A stretch of 50,682 nt of DNA from Gammaproteobacteria bacterium (lineage in GTDB: Bacteria > Pseudomonadota > Gammaproteobacteria > Ga0077554 > Ga007554), in contig JACPOZ010000056.1 of NCBI GenBank assembly GCA_016191235.1, positions 1-50,682 of the forward strand, given 5' to 3'. The notes under the pieces are model-generated. The model searched no databases. It saw only the letters and a list, made by a program, of their open reading frames with translations, and was not told the DNA's origin. The first letter of the stretch is position 1, and every line of letters starts with the position of its first letter. This document shows positions 8,653 through 17,853 of the stretch, in pieces. Both the position numbers and the translations under genes were made by a program.

Positions 8653-8835
8653 CTACGCATAGTCATCAATGTGAGGGGGCTGATCCTCATCCTTTTCTTT
8701 TTCATCCGGCGCTTTCCTGTCACGGCCTGAACGAGCCGGGGAGCGATCAGCAGGATGCTTCCTGGGATCGACTTTCTCGACAGGCCGTGTTGGCCAGACA
8801 GGATACAACGGATTGACATCACCTACCTTGGCCAT
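8653..8835 (-). CDS. small conserved hypothetical protein of the chemotaxis cluster
   Basis: A 60-residue, highly charged, proline-rich product begins MAKVGDVNPLYPVWPTRPVE and ends in an acidic tail. AGGAGG sits in front of the ATG at 8835 at a good distance, which supports real translation. It lies between cheW and the DUF2802 gene, both on the same strand. It has no membrane helix and is probably mostly disordered. Function unknown. Confidence 0.65.
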   Translation of the reverse strand: MAKVGDVNPLYPVWPTRPVEKVDPRKHPADRSPARSGRDRKAPDEKEKDEDQPPHIDDYA

Positions 8836-8866
8836 CACCGAGCCTCCTGGCAGACAGTCTGCCGCA

Positions 8867-9358
8867 TCAGACCATCGACATATCCTTCCACTCTTCGTCA
8901 CTCAATAGTTTATTAAGATCGACAAGTATCAACAATTGGTCGCCACGATTGGAAACACCCTGAATATAACGCGAGCTTTCCTCATTACCGATATTTGGCG
9001 CAGCTTCAATTTCCGATGTGCGCAAATAAACGACCTCCGCCACGCTGTCAACGAGGATACCGATCACATTCTCCATAACCTCAATAATCACAATGCGGCT
9101 GGAATCATCCAACTCCTTGGACCTTAATCCGAAGCGCCTTCGGGTATCCATCACTGTTACTACATTGCCGCGTAAATTGATAATACCAAGAACACTATCA
9201 GGTGCCCCCGGCACAGGCGCGATTTCGTTGACGCGAAGGACTTCCTGCACCTGCAAGACATTCACCCCGTACATTTCGCCCTCCAGGCAAAACGTAACCC
9301 ATTGCGAAATAGCGTCGTTTTCAGTTTGTTCAGCTTGCCTCATTAAATCATTCCCCAT
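8867..9358 (-). CDS. cheW: CheW chemotaxis coupling protein
   Basis: CheW links chemoreceptors to the kinase CheA at the cell pole. The CheW domain spans residues about 17-155, with the typical Q-W-V-T-F start, PGAPDSVLGIINLRGNVV, and LILVDLNKLL at the end. The ATG at 9358 is used; an in-frame TTG at 9391 would add 11 residues, and an ATG shortly downstream is also possible. It follows the longer CheW-domain gene at 9436-10104, the order seen in Pseudomonas. Confidence 0.93.
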   Translation of the reverse strand: MGNDLMRQAEQTENDAISQWVTFCLEGEMYGVNVLQVQEVLRVNEIAPVPGAPDSVLGIINLRGNVVTVMDTRRRFGLRSKELDDSSRIVIIEVMENVIGILVDSVAEVVYLRTSEIEAAPNIGNEESSRYIQGVSNRGDQLLILVDLNKLLSDEEWKDMSMV

Positions 9359-9435
9359 ATGTTCATCCGGAATGCCGCACTTAACCATCAAGCATTAATC
9401 ATGCCCACCACAAAACTTCAATAATCCATGAGTGA

Positions 9436-10104
9436 TCAAACCAATTCTTGAGAAAATTTGTCCACATCAAGCAGCACACACATGTGCTCAATAAGCGTCC
9501 CTGCCATCCAGGGGCGGTGCGTTCTGTCTGCGCGCCAGCGCACTTTTTTGCGATCCAGAGTGAGCACCTGAATGACTTCATCGCATACAAACCCCCATGA
9601 TGCATCATCAACCAGCACAACACGCCGGGAGGTTTTTTTTTCAACAATTTCAGCGTGTGGGTGACGGTTTTCAGGCACCATCAAATAACCAATGTCAATT
9701 ATTTTGACGTTGGTTCCACGATAAGGAAGCAATCCCAAAAGCCGTTTTGGATATCCTGGCACAGCCACAATGGAATCAATCCCATCGACAATGCCGCTCA
9801 ACCTGCTCAAGGGAACCGCCAGAGTTATCCCATCCAACCTGAACAAGAGACTCTTAAAAGCTGGGGACGCCCAATCCGGGAACTCACTGCTTTCCTGTTG
9901 CGCCTGCTCCTGATGCGGCTGGTCCGGAGCAACACTTCCAGCCTGCTCCACAACAACAATCTCGGCTGATGACAAACTAGCCGGGAGGTCCGGAATAGAA
10001 GGCGCATCCGGTTCAAAATCCGGGACATCCTGCAACAGGGCATCAAGATAGACCGTAAGGGCTGTGTCTTGTTCGAGAACGCGCGCTAAACGTGGGTTGC
10101 TCAT
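9436..10104 (-). CDS. CheW-domain protein with N-terminal extension
   Basis: This 222-residue protein has an acidic, Pro/Gln-rich, probably flexible first 80 residues and then a CheW-like domain (FKSLLFRLDGITLAVPLSRL; LLGLLPYRGTNVKIIDIG). It corresponds in position and layout to the second CheW-like gene of the Pseudomonas che cluster next to parC. The known role of such proteins is to tie the ParC ATPase or arrays to the pole; that is inferred here from context. It overlaps the parC stop by 4 bases. Confidence 0.85.
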   Translation of the reverse strand: MSNPRLARVLEQDTALTVYLDALLQDVPDFEPDAPSIPDLPASLSSAEIVVVEQAGSVAPDQPHQEQAQQESSEFPDWASPAFKSLLFRLDGITLAVPLSRLSGIVDGIDSIVAVPGYPKRLLGLLPYRGTNVKIIDIGYLMVPENRHPHAEIVEKKTSRRVVLVDDASWGFVCDEVIQVLTLDRKKVRWRADRTHRPWMAGTLIEHMCVLLDVDKFSQELV

Positions 10105-10910
10105 AACGACCCCGCCATGCGTAGTTCCTGCTCTTGCACCACTACTCCTGCTGGATTTTGACCCATAAGACTGTCCAATAAAGAGGTATAGGCACCGACC
10201 CCCCGCGCATCCGGCATCATCATTGGCAAAGGCAACCCTGCTCGGCTCGCTTCACGAAACTGGGTGTCAACGGGAATAATGGCCTCGGATAATTCAACGG
10301 GGTAACGCTCCTGGAGAAACTGAAAACTCTGCTGGGATGCGCGCGTCCGGCGATCAAACATTGTAGGCAAAATGGTATGAGGAACCGGGGTTTTGCGTGA
10401 CCGCATGATCATCTTTAAGGTATGCATCATACGTTCCAGACCCTTTAATGCCAGAAACTCGGTCTGCACGGGAATAACCAGATGATCGCATGCGGCCAAC
10501 GCATTCACCATCAGAACACCCAACATAGGAGGACAATCAATCAGCACATAATCAAACCGTGAGCTGACACGCTTTAATGTGCGTGACAATATCAAGCCCA
10601 TCCCCCCCTGCGCTCCAAGCTGGCGATCAAGAGTTGCAATTGCCGTAGAGGATGGCAATAGAAAGAGTCGATCAAATTTAGTCCGCTTTATCACGGATGC
10701 GATCATTACATCAGGATTCTGGAACAGAGAATAAACGCCATCCTCAATCGTATCAGGATCATATCCAGAATAGGATGTTAGAGATCCGTGTGGATCCATA
10801 TCTATCATCAATGTTCTATAGCCACGCAAAGACAATAGTCCAGCAAGAGTAATAGCCGTCGTTGTTTTGCCAACGCCACCCTTCTGATTCGCTACCGCCC
10901 AGACCTTCAT
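10101..10910 (-). CDS. parC: ParA-type ATPase, ParC-like polar localiser of chemotaxis arrays
   Basis: A deviant Walker A motif NQKGGVGKTTT is near residue 8, DMDPHGSLT near 38, and YVLIDCPPMLG near 120, as in ParA/MinD ATPases. Members placed between motD and the CheW genes (ParC of Vibrio and Pseudomonas) position chemotaxis arrays at the old pole. The 269-residue length is typical. It overlaps both neighbours by 4 bases, so it is translated as part of one operon. A plasmid-partition role is unlikely given the setting. Confidence 0.9.
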   Translation of the reverse strand: MKVWAVANQKGGVGKTTTAITLAGLLSLRGYRTLMIDMDPHGSLTSYSGYDPDTIEDGVYSLFQNPDVMIASVIKRTKFDRLFLLPSSTAIATLDRQLGAQGGMGLILSRTLKRVSSRFDYVLIDCPPMLGVLMVNALAACDHLVIPVQTEFLALKGLERMMHTLKMIMRSRKTPVPHTILPTMFDRRTRASQQSFQFLQERYPVELSEAIIPVDTQFREASRAGLPLPMMMPDARGVGAYTSLLDSLMGQNPAGVVVQEQELRMAGSL

Positions 10911-11962
10911 TTCGCGCCTCCTTGACTAAAATGGGTATCACTCGGCTGTGCGCGAGGGGCTTTTGATGCAGTTTTAACAGGATGATCGATCACGGAAAAA
11001 GACCCCCTGTCTGTCACTTCTTTTCCTGTAACATCAACCGGCTCATGTGGGTTATTTTTTGGTGAATCATGCTTCCCTGATGGGGGCTGGGGCGCGACTC
11101 CGCTCGTTTTTAAGGAATCACTCCCATTCCATGATGATAATTTACTTCTATCGTAAATTCGTTCGGAAGATTCGTCATTCAGTATCACAATAACGACCTT
11201 CCTGTTTTTGTTTCGGCCATCCTCCGTTGAGTTATCCGCAACAGGCCTATACTCTCCATAACCTATAGCCGCCATTCTCGTAGGACTAATACCCGAATCC
11301 ATAAACAGATGGACAACGCTCGCAGAGCGCGCGGCAGACAATTCCCAATTTGATGGGAAAATTAATGTATTTATAGGAAGATTATCGGTAAATCCCTCAA
11401 CTCTGATTGGATTAGGGAAATCGCGCAATATTTTTGCGATTTCACCTAAGGTAGGTATAGCCTGAGCTTGCAGCCGAGATACGCCACTTGAGAACAATAT
11501 GTTAGTATTGATCTCTACTTCAAGCCAATAATCACTACGCCGGACAGAAACCATATCCTTGGCAATAAGGCCTGCCAACGCCCGCTCAATCTGATCGGCC
11601 ATGGCTTTTAATACAGCGGGAGAGCTGGCATTTTTACCATCAATCTTGTCCTGCTGATCCCTGGTCTTACGTGGGATAGGCATCGGTGGTCTTTTGATAA
11701 CATTCGGATCCGTTCTTTGCTCCAATGTCGTATCACGTGGTGATTTCGCTTCTTTTCCCGCTTGAACGGGTTCAATACTTTTCGGCGCAGCTCTGAATGC
11801 CGCAATCATTGAGTCAGACAATACGCGGTACTTTCCCTCATTAACGGATGATATTGAATACATAACAACAAAAAATGCGAAAAGCAATGTTATGAAGTCG
11901 GCATAAGAAACCAACCATCTCTCGTGGTTTTCATGCTCCTCATGCTTCTTCTTCCGTGCCAT
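10907..11962 (-). CDS. motD: MotD, MotB-family flagellar stator protein
   Basis: MotD pairs with MotC to form a proton-driven stator unit. A short charged cytoplasmic start (MARKKKHEEHENHERW) leads into a membrane helix with the proton-carrying Asp in Y-A-D-F-I-T-L-L. An OmpA-like peptidoglycan-binding domain follows (VEGFTDNLPIN, then N-W-E-L-S-A-A-R-S-A, then RNKNRKVVIVI). The C-terminal 75 residues or so are a Pro/Ser/Lys-rich tail longer than in classical MotB. Overlaps parC by 4 bases. Confidence 0.94.
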   Translation of the reverse strand: MARKKKHEEHENHERWLVSYADFITLLFAFFVVMYSISSVNEGKYRVLSDSMIAAFRAAPKSIEPVQAGKEAKSPRDTTLEQRTDPNVIKRPPMPIPRKTRDQQDKIDGKNASSPAVLKAMADQIERALAGLIAKDMVSVRRSDYWLEVEINTNILFSSGVSRLQAQAIPTLGEIAKILRDFPNPIRVEGFTDNLPINTLIFPSNWELSAARSASVVHLFMDSGISPTRMAAIGYGEYRPVADNSTEDGRNKNRKVVIVILNDESSERIYDRSKLSSWNGSDSLKTSGVAPQPPSGKHDSPKNNPHEPVDVTGKEVTDRGSFSVIDHPVKTASKAPRAQPSDTHFSQGGAK

Positions 11963-11973
11963 ATAATTATATT

Positions 11974-12714
11974 TTAGTGTAAATAACCATGGAGTTTGGT
12001 CTCGATATTTCTCGGGTTCTCACCTTCTGCAATAGATATAATTCCCTCTATAATCATTTCTCTGAATTGTGTCTGATCGTGAATAATTGCCTTCAACTTG
12101 CTTGCCATTGGCAGCATAAAAAGATTTGCCAATCCTACGCCATATATTGTTGCAACAAACGCTGTGGCAATACCCCCGCCCAGCTTGCTTGGATCAGAAA
12201 GATTATTCATTACATGAATCAGACCCATAACAGCTCCAATGATGCCAACCGTGGGGCAATATCCACCCATGCCTTCATAGACTTTCGCGGCTTGGGTATC
12301 ACTATGTTCTTTGGAGGAAAGCTCTACCTCCAGTATTCCTCTTATCGCATCCGGCTCGCTACCATCAACAAGCAATTGCATACCCTTCTTTGCAAATGGA
12401 TCGGTTTCCGCCTCAATTAATGGTTCTAATCCCAATAAACCCTCTTTTCTGGCAACGTTGCTCCACCCGACAATTTTTTCAATGATTTCTTTCTGCGCAA
12501 TTTTTGGAGGAAGGAAAACCCACAATGCGATTTTGAGCGACCTCATGAATGTAGGCATCGGTGTTTGAATCATGACGGCCCCTACCGTGCCGCCAAAGAC
12601 TATTATGAAGGCAGTCATCTGGAGCAATGATCCAGTGTGCCCGCCTTCCAAGATATTTCCGCCCAGAATGGATCCAAAGGCCAAAACAATACCGACAACA
12701 GTCAGAATATCCAC
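11974..12714 (-). CDS. motC: MotC, MotA-family flagellar stator protein
   Basis: MotC is the four-helix stator subunit. Helices near both ends and the family segments GGNILEGGHTGSLLQ and GGYCPTVGIIGAVMGLIHVM are clear, with a large cytoplasmic loop between them that contacts the rotor. It has 246 residues. The start lies 3 bases after cheB ends, and motD follows after 11 bases. No separate motAB pair is seen in the window. Confidence 0.94.
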   Translation of the reverse strand: MDILTVVGIVLAFGSILGGNILEGGHTGSLLQMTAFIIVFGGTVGAVMIQTPMPTFMRSLKIALWVFLPPKIAQKEIIEKIVGWSNVARKEGLLGLEPLIEAETDPFAKKGMQLLVDGSEPDAIRGILEVELSSKEHSDTQAAKVYEGMGGYCPTVGIIGAVMGLIHVMNNLSDPSKLGGGIATAFVATIYGVGLANLFMLPMASKLKAIIHDQTQFREMIIEGIISIAEGENPRNIETKLHGYLH

Positions 12715-12717
12715 ACG

Positions 12718-13815
12718 CTAATTCCTATGCGCAAGATTGTTGCCAATATCCTGGAGTGGCATCACCTGATCCGCCAGGCCCGCTTCCACAACGGCCATGG
12801 GCATACCATAGACCACACAACTCTGCTCATCCTGAGCCCACACGACCGATCCTCCCTGCTTCAGAAGACGTGCGCCCTCACGACCATCCGCACCCATGCC
12901 GGTCATAACCACAGCCAATACCTGTCCGGGGAAAATCTTGGCTGCGGATGAAAACGTGATGTCGACGCTCGGCTTGTAAATCTGACATTGCTCACTATCA
13001 TGAATACGAACGCACACATTCCCCGAGCACTGCTCAAGGAGCATCTGCCTCCCTCCGGGAGCTAATAATGCAACCCCCGCAGCCAGAAAATCACCGTCCT
13101 CGGCCTCTTTCACCTTGATGGAACACAATTTATCCAAACGCTGAGCAAATGCAGGAGTGAAGCTGGCTGGCATATGCTGCACAAGCAACAATGGAAGCGG
13201 AAAATTGGCAGGCAATTTTGATAATACTTGCTGAAGGGCGACTGGCCCTCCGGTTGAAGTTCCTATAGCAACCAATTTGCAGTTTCCAGGGTGTTTTTTT
13301 ACAGAAACGCCTATGACCTCCCTGGACGAAACATTTTCTTCTTTAACACGAGCGGTTTTTGGCGTTTGGGATACAACAGGTGCTTTCTTTAATGCTCCTT
13401 GGTGCGGAGCCATTCCTCTCGCTCCGACTGCGCGCACACGGGCACATAACAAACGCTTTGCTTCTTCACGATCCTGAGAGAGATCTTCAAATCGCTTGGG
13501 GAGGAAATCCACGGCGCCCGCGTCCAATGCATCAAGAGTGGCGCGCGCTCCATCGGTAGTAAGTGATGAAAACATCAGCACTGGAGTAGGATTAGAAGCC
13601 ATGATGCGACGCACAGCAGTAATACCATCCATCACCGGCATCTCTATATCCATGGTAATAACATCGGGCTTGAGCTGGATGGCCTTCTCAATGGCCTCCA
13701 CCCCGTTTGATGCCGTTCCAACAACTTCAATATGAGTGTCTCCGCCTAGAATCTCTGTCACCCGCCTACGGAAAAAACCGGAGTCATCTACAACCAACAC
13801 GCGAACCTTCATCAT
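12718..13815 (-). CDS. cheB: CheB, chemotaxis methylesterase/glutamine deamidase
   Basis: CheB removes methyl groups from chemoreceptors when phosphorylated by CheA. The receiver domain is at residues 3-125 (VVDDSGFFRR; phospho-acceptor Asp in ITMDIEMPVMDG). The esterase domain has the catalytic Ser in GTSTGGP, His in QHMPASFT and Asp in MTGMGADGREG. Two adjacent ATG codons (13815 and 13812) share one AGGAG site, so the first residue is uncertain by one. No cheR is present in this block. Confidence 0.95.
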   Translation of the reverse strand: MMKVRVLVVDDSGFFRRRVTEILGGDTHIEVVGTASNGVEAIEKAIQLKPDVITMDIEMPVMDGITAVRRIMASNPTPVLMFSSLTTDGARATLDALDAGAVDFLPKRFEDLSQDREEAKRLLCARVRAVGARGMAPHQGALKKAPVVSQTPKTARVKEENVSSREVIGVSVKKHPGNCKLVAIGTSTGGPVALQQVLSKLPANFPLPLLLVQHMPASFTPAFAQRLDKLCSIKVKEAEDGDFLAAGVALLAPGGRQMLLEQCSGNVCVRIHDSEQCQIYKPSVDITFSSAAKIFPGQVLAVVMTGMGADGREGARLLKQGGSVVWAQDEQSCVVYGMPMAVVEAGLADQVMPLQDIGNNLAHRN

Positions 13816-13837
13816 GAACTCCTATCAACGAGGTCTC

Positions 13838-15874
13838 TTATCTATGACCGTAGGCATCCATAAGTCCGGGGAAGTCGAGAATAAGCGCAATGCGACCGTT
13901 TCCGGTAATTGTTGCGCCTGATAATCCCAGCGTACCATGCAGCAATGACCCTAAAGGTTTTATTACTACCTCTTCTTGCCCAATGAGATTTTCCACAACA
14001 CAGCCAATACGCTGCGATCCAACGCTGACTACCACAACATAGCCTTCCGAACGGTGGCTATAATCAGTGTCTTTTACTAGCCAGTCATGCAAGTAAAATA
14101 ATGGGATTGCCCTGTTTCTCACAATCACGACCAATCGACCATCAACCGTGTTGGTACGCGCCTCATTAAGGTTGAATATCTCGCTGACATTAACCAGAGG
14201 CATTGCAAATATTTGCTGGCCAAGCATTACCATCAATGTCGGCATAATCGCCAGCGTCAATGGCACCTTGATAATAAAACGGCTTCCTTTTCCTAACTTT
14301 GATTCAATTTCAACAACACCGTTAAGTTGTGCAATGCGGGTTTTCACCACGTCCATTCCAACACCGCGCCCGGACACATCCGAAATCTGTGCCTTGGTGG
14401 AAAATCCCGGAAGAAAAATCAGGTTATAACAACCGTTGTCATCAAGGCGAGCCGCCGCCTCGGGATCCAGCAATCCTTTTTCCACTGCCTTGCGGCGCAA
14501 CACTTCGGCATCCATGCCGGCACCATCTTCCTCTATTGACAACAGGATATGATCTCCTTCCTGTTGGGCAGAAAGAATTACCGTGCCTGCACGCGGCTTG
14601 CCAGCCGCCAGCCGTACATCAGGGGATTCGATGCCGTGATCAACGGCATTACGCACAAGATGGACCAGTGGATCCGCGAGGGCTTCCACCAGGTTCTTGT
14701 CGAGGTCAGTCTCCTCACCATGAAGCTCCAATATCACTTCTTTATTCAGGCTACGCGCTAAATCACGTACAACCCTGGGAAAACGGCCAAACACCTTCTT
14801 AATTGGCTGCATGCGCGTCTTCATGACAGCATTCTGAAGATCCGATGTCACCAGATCGAGGTTCCCTATTACTTGGGCCATTTCCTCATTAACCATGGAT
14901 GACTTGAGGGTGGCAAGACGATTGCGCACCAGCACCAGCTCTCCCACCAGGTTCATAATGTCATCCAGACGTTTTGTATCGACACGCACCGTCGTGTCTG
15001 CGGGCGGCTGCGCTGCATCTTTGCCAGCAGCAGGCGGCTGACTTGCCGCTGGTTTGTCTTCCGTCGTGGTCGATTGGATCTCTGTTGTGCGTGATTCTTC
15101 TATTGGAGGGATTACAGGCTTACTCAGTGGTTTATCCTGTGGCTTTTCTGGAGCACCATTGAGCTTATCAAGCAACGCCTCGAACTCTTCGTCCGTAATC
15201 ATATCGGATGAAGGCGATGTACTCGATAAAGGTGGGATACCTATAGTATTTTTTGATGGGGAGCCAGCGTGGGTTCCTTGCCCATGCAATTGATCCAGAA
15301 GAGCCTCGAATTCGTCATCTGTAATATCATCACCGCCAGCGGCCACTATCGTTTGATCTGGCGAATCTGCGGTCAAGGAGGCTTCAACGACATTGTCCCC
15401 CATAACTTCGGAAACTGGCTCCGCAATAGGCTCAGGCATAGCTGTAAATGTGCCTGGCGTATCAGCCATAGCTCCGCTATCGTTCTGAGGTTGCGCCAGA
15501 ACGTCGAGTTCTTTGAGCAATGAAGGATCGGCTGGCGAGGGATCTTCGCCAGATCGCACTTGGTCCATCATAGCCTTAACAAGGTCAAGGACAGTTAAAA
15601 TAACATCCATGAGCGGGGCATCAACCAGGCGCTTTCCCTGCCGGAGAGTATTGAAAACATCCTCGGCACGATGACACACCGCAACTAATGAAGTCAGATT
15701 TAGGAATCCAGCCCCGCCTTTGACCGTATGAAACCCTCTAAACACTGCGTTCAGAAGATCGCTGTCGCGTGGACACCTTTCAAGATCCACGAGTTGTTCG
15801 CCAAGCTTCTCAAGAATCTCGCCGGCCTCAACCAGAAAATCCTGGAGAATGTCATCGTCCGTATCAATCGCCAT
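13838..15874 (-). CDS. cheA: CheA, chemotaxis histidine kinase
   Basis: This 678-residue kinase reads, in order, an HPt domain with phospho-His49 in FHTVKGGAGFL, a long acidic linker, dimerisation (P3), HATPase (N-box HLVRNAVDHGIE; DVSGRGVGMDVVKT) and a C-terminal CheW-like domain. The linker carries two copies of a short motif (D-D-E-F-E-A-L-L-D-Q-L-H-G and D-E-E-F-E-A-L-L-D-K-L-N-G) about 40 residues apart. It follows cheZ with a 12-base gap. Confidence 0.96.
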   Translation of the reverse strand: MAIDTDDDILQDFLVEAGEILEKLGEQLVDLERCPRDSDLLNAVFRGFHTVKGGAGFLNLTSLVAVCHRAEDVFNTLRQGKRLVDAPLMDVILTVLDLVKAMMDQVRSGEDPSPADPSLLKELDVLAQPQNDSGAMADTPGTFTAMPEPIAEPVSEVMGDNVVEASLTADSPDQTIVAAGGDDITDDEFEALLDQLHGQGTHAGSPSKNTIGIPPLSSTSPSSDMITDEEFEALLDKLNGAPEKPQDKPLSKPVIPPIEESRTTEIQSTTTEDKPAASQPPAAGKDAAQPPADTTVRVDTKRLDDIMNLVGELVLVRNRLATLKSSMVNEEMAQVIGNLDLVTSDLQNAVMKTRMQPIKKVFGRFPRVVRDLARSLNKEVILELHGEETDLDKNLVEALADPLVHLVRNAVDHGIESPDVRLAAGKPRAGTVILSAQQEGDHILLSIEEDGAGMDAEVLRRKAVEKGLLDPEAAARLDDNGCYNLIFLPGFSTKAQISDVSGRGVGMDVVKTRIAQLNGVVEIESKLGKGSRFIIKVPLTLAIMPTLMVMLGQQIFAMPLVNVSEIFNLNEARTNTVDGRLVVIVRNRAIPLFYLHDWLVKDTDYSHRSEGYVVVVSVGSQRIGCVVENLIGQEEVVIKPLGSLLHGTLGLSGATITGNGRIALILDFPGLMDAYGHR

Positions 15875-15885
15875 CTTTTGAAACC

Positions 15886-16635
15886 TCAGAATCCAAGACT
15901 GGAGAGCAAGTCATCAACATCATCCTGACCGGACACTCTATCTTTGTGGCTTTCACAACCAGGGATGCGTGGTCCATCGCCTTCAATAGAGTTTTTATTT
16001 GCACCCGATTTCTCCACCGTAATCATTCTTTGGCCTGAGATACGGATAAGCTCAACCAGGCCGCTTTCAACTTCCTGTACCATATTAATAACCCGGCGGA
16101 TTATTTGACCTGTCAAATCCTGGAAATCCTGCGCCATCATCACGTCTGATAAATGCTCATGAAGATGCTCGGCGTTGCGCGCCGTCCAAACCATAAATTC
16201 TCCAATTTCTCCGCTCAATTCTCTAAACTCATTAACAGGCATTTGGCGCTGCCTGAAACGGTCCCACTTTTTCTCTAAGCTTGATGATTGCTCTTTCAAT
16301 TGTTCAGAAATTGGAAGGGCTTTTTCAACTGCATTAAGCGTTATGTTAGCGGATTGCTCGGTCATCGTTATGACATAGTTAAGTCTTTCCTTGGCATCCG
16401 GTATATCGCTCTCAGCCAACGACAAAATGCGCGAATCAACCTGAAAGCTATTTAATGTCTCATGAAGCTGCCTGGTAAGCTTTCCGACCTCCTGAAAGAG
16501 AGATGACTCACGTAATTTTGTGATTTCATCAAGAAGACGATCAACTTCATCTTCATTGCCTTCCTCGATTGATTCGGAAAGAGCACGAACAATAGACAGG
16601 CATTCTTCCATATGGTTGTTCAATTCGCTCATCAC
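15886..16635 (-). CDS. cheZ: CheZ, CheY-P phosphatase
   Basis: CheZ dephosphorylates CheY-P. The long helical-bundle middle contains the catalytic segment AQDFQDLTGQ with the key Asp and Gln. The C-terminus ends D-D-V-D-D-L-L-S-S-L-G-F, the CheY-binding peptide. The 249-residue length is usual. It lies between cheY and cheA, on the minus strand. Confidence 0.94.
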   Translation of the reverse strand: MMSELNNHMEECLSIVRALSESIEEGNEDEVDRLLDEITKLRESSLFQEVGKLTRQLHETLNSFQVDSRILSLAESDIPDAKERLNYVITMTEQSANITLNAVEKALPISEQLKEQSSSLEKKWDRFRQRQMPVNEFRELSGEIGEFMVWTARNAEHLHEHLSDVMMAQDFQDLTGQIIRRVINMVQEVESGLVELIRISGQRMITVEKSGANKNSIEGDGPRIPGCESHKDRVSGQDDVDDLLSSLGF

Positions 16636-16670
16636 TAATCCTTGCTGGTATTATCATGAAATCAATAAAC

Positions 16671-17051
16671 TCATTTAGCCGATTCAATTCTCTCGAATAT
16701 CTTGTCTATCTTTTCCTTCAGGGTTGCTGCCGTAAATGGCTTTACAACATAACCATTAACTCCCGCCTGTGCCGCCTCGACTATTTGCTCGCGCTTTGCC
16801 TCGGCAGTAACCATAAGAACGGGAAGCGTTGCCAGCTTTGGATCGGCGCGCACCGCCTTGAGAAGGTCTATCCCCTGCATTCCAGGCATGTTCCAGTCCG
16901 TAATAAGGAAATCAAACCCGCCTGCCTGCAACATAGGCAACGCCGTTTTACCATCATCAGCTTCACTGGTATTATTAAAGCCAAGATCGCGCATCAAATT
17001 TTTAATGATGCGCCTCATTGTGGAAAAATCATCCACAATGAGAATCTTCAT
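16671..17051 (-). CDS. cheY: CheY, chemotaxis response regulator
   Basis: CheY is a single receiver domain that binds the flagellar switch when phosphorylated. The phospho-acceptor is Asp52 in [10 protein letters not shown]; the acidic pair is D7-D8, the conserved Thr is in V-T-A-E-A, and the Lys is in V-V-K-P-F-T. The ATG at 17051 gives the standard [14 protein letters not shown] start and 126 residues; a TTG at 17075 preceded by GGAGG would add eight residues and cannot be excluded. Confidence 0.95.
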   Translation of the reverse strand: MKILIVDDFSTMRRIIKNLMRDLGFNNTSEADDGKTALPMLQAGGFDFLITDWNMPGMQGIDLLKAVRADPKLATLPVLMVTAEAKREQIVEAAQAGVNGYVVKPFTAATLKEKIDKIFERIESAK

Positions 17052-17121
17052 GTTCTTGTCCAAAGCAACCTCCAATCCTAACTCAAAGAGAGATTAATGA
17101 TTTACCAACCATCGATCTTCC

Positions 17122-17853
17122 TTAATTTTCTGATCTCCATTGGCTGAGACGGGCCTGCAAACGTATCAGGGCCTGGCTATGAATCTGGCTTACTCTCGAC
17201 TCACTGACGCCAAGCACAGCCCCAATCTCACGCAAATTGAGTTCTTCGTCATAATAAAGAGCCATAACAAGACGCTCTCTTTCCGGCAATCCAGCAACCG
17301 CCTCTGATAGGCTCTTCTTGAAATCATCCCTTTGCAACCCTTCGAGTATTCCTGGATTTTTATCGGCAAACTGTGAGGCTACCGCCTCATCATCCACCCC
17401 CATATCTTCAAAACTCATTACCAGATATCCGCTCGCATCCTGAAGCATCTGGTGATAGTCATCGAGTGACATTTCCAGAATCTCTGCCACCTCGCTGTCA
17501 CGCGCATCGCGTCCCTTGATGTTTTCTATCATGCGCACGGCTTCCGCCACTTTTCTTGCCTTGCGATGCACGGAACGTGGTGCCCAGTCATTTTTTCGTA
17601 TTTCATCCAACATCGCACCACGAATGCGAATGCCGGCATATGTTTCAAAACTTGCTCCCTGAGTCGCATCATAGTTACGTGACGCCTCCAAAAGACCGAT
17701 CATGCCGGCCTGTATCAGATCGTCGGCCTGTACACTGGGGGGGAGGCGGCTCATCAGGTGATAGGCGATACGCTTCACAAGAGGTGCGTGTTGCGCGACA
17801 GTATCGTCTCTGTCATCGGTATTGGTGCGGGCGTACATAGCGATTCCGTTCAT
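17122..17853 (-). CDS. fliA: FliA, flagellar sigma factor 28
   Basis: This sigma-70 family protein directs late flagellar and chemotaxis gene transcription. Region 2 holds Q-A-D-D-L-I-Q-A-G-M-I-G-L and FETYAGIRIRGAMLDEIR. Region 4 holds LPERERLVMALYYDEELNLR and GVSESRVSQIHSQA. It has 243 residues. Its ATG overlaps the flhG stop by 4 bases, the usual flhF-flhG-fliA coupling. Confidence 0.95.
   Translation of the reverse strand: MNGIAMYARTNTDDRDDTVAQHAPLVKRIAYHLMSRLPPSVQADDLIQAGMIGLLEASRNYDATQGASFETYAGIRIRGAMLDEIRKNDWAPRSVHRKARKVAEAVRMIENIKGRDARDSEVAEILEMSLDDYHQMLQDASGYLVMSFEDMGVDDEAVASQFADKNPGILEGLQRDDFKKSLSEAVAGLPERERLVMALYYDEELNLREIGAVLGVSESRVSQIHSQALIRLQARLSQWRSEN

Noticed and set aside
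10101-10910. ParA-like gene as part of a plasmid partition system
   Set aside because: It lies between motD and CheW genes with 4-base overlaps, the standard place of the chemotaxis localiser ParC.
17052-17121. FliA-type promoter in front of cheY
   Set aside because: A TAAA box is present but nothing like GCCGATAA follows.
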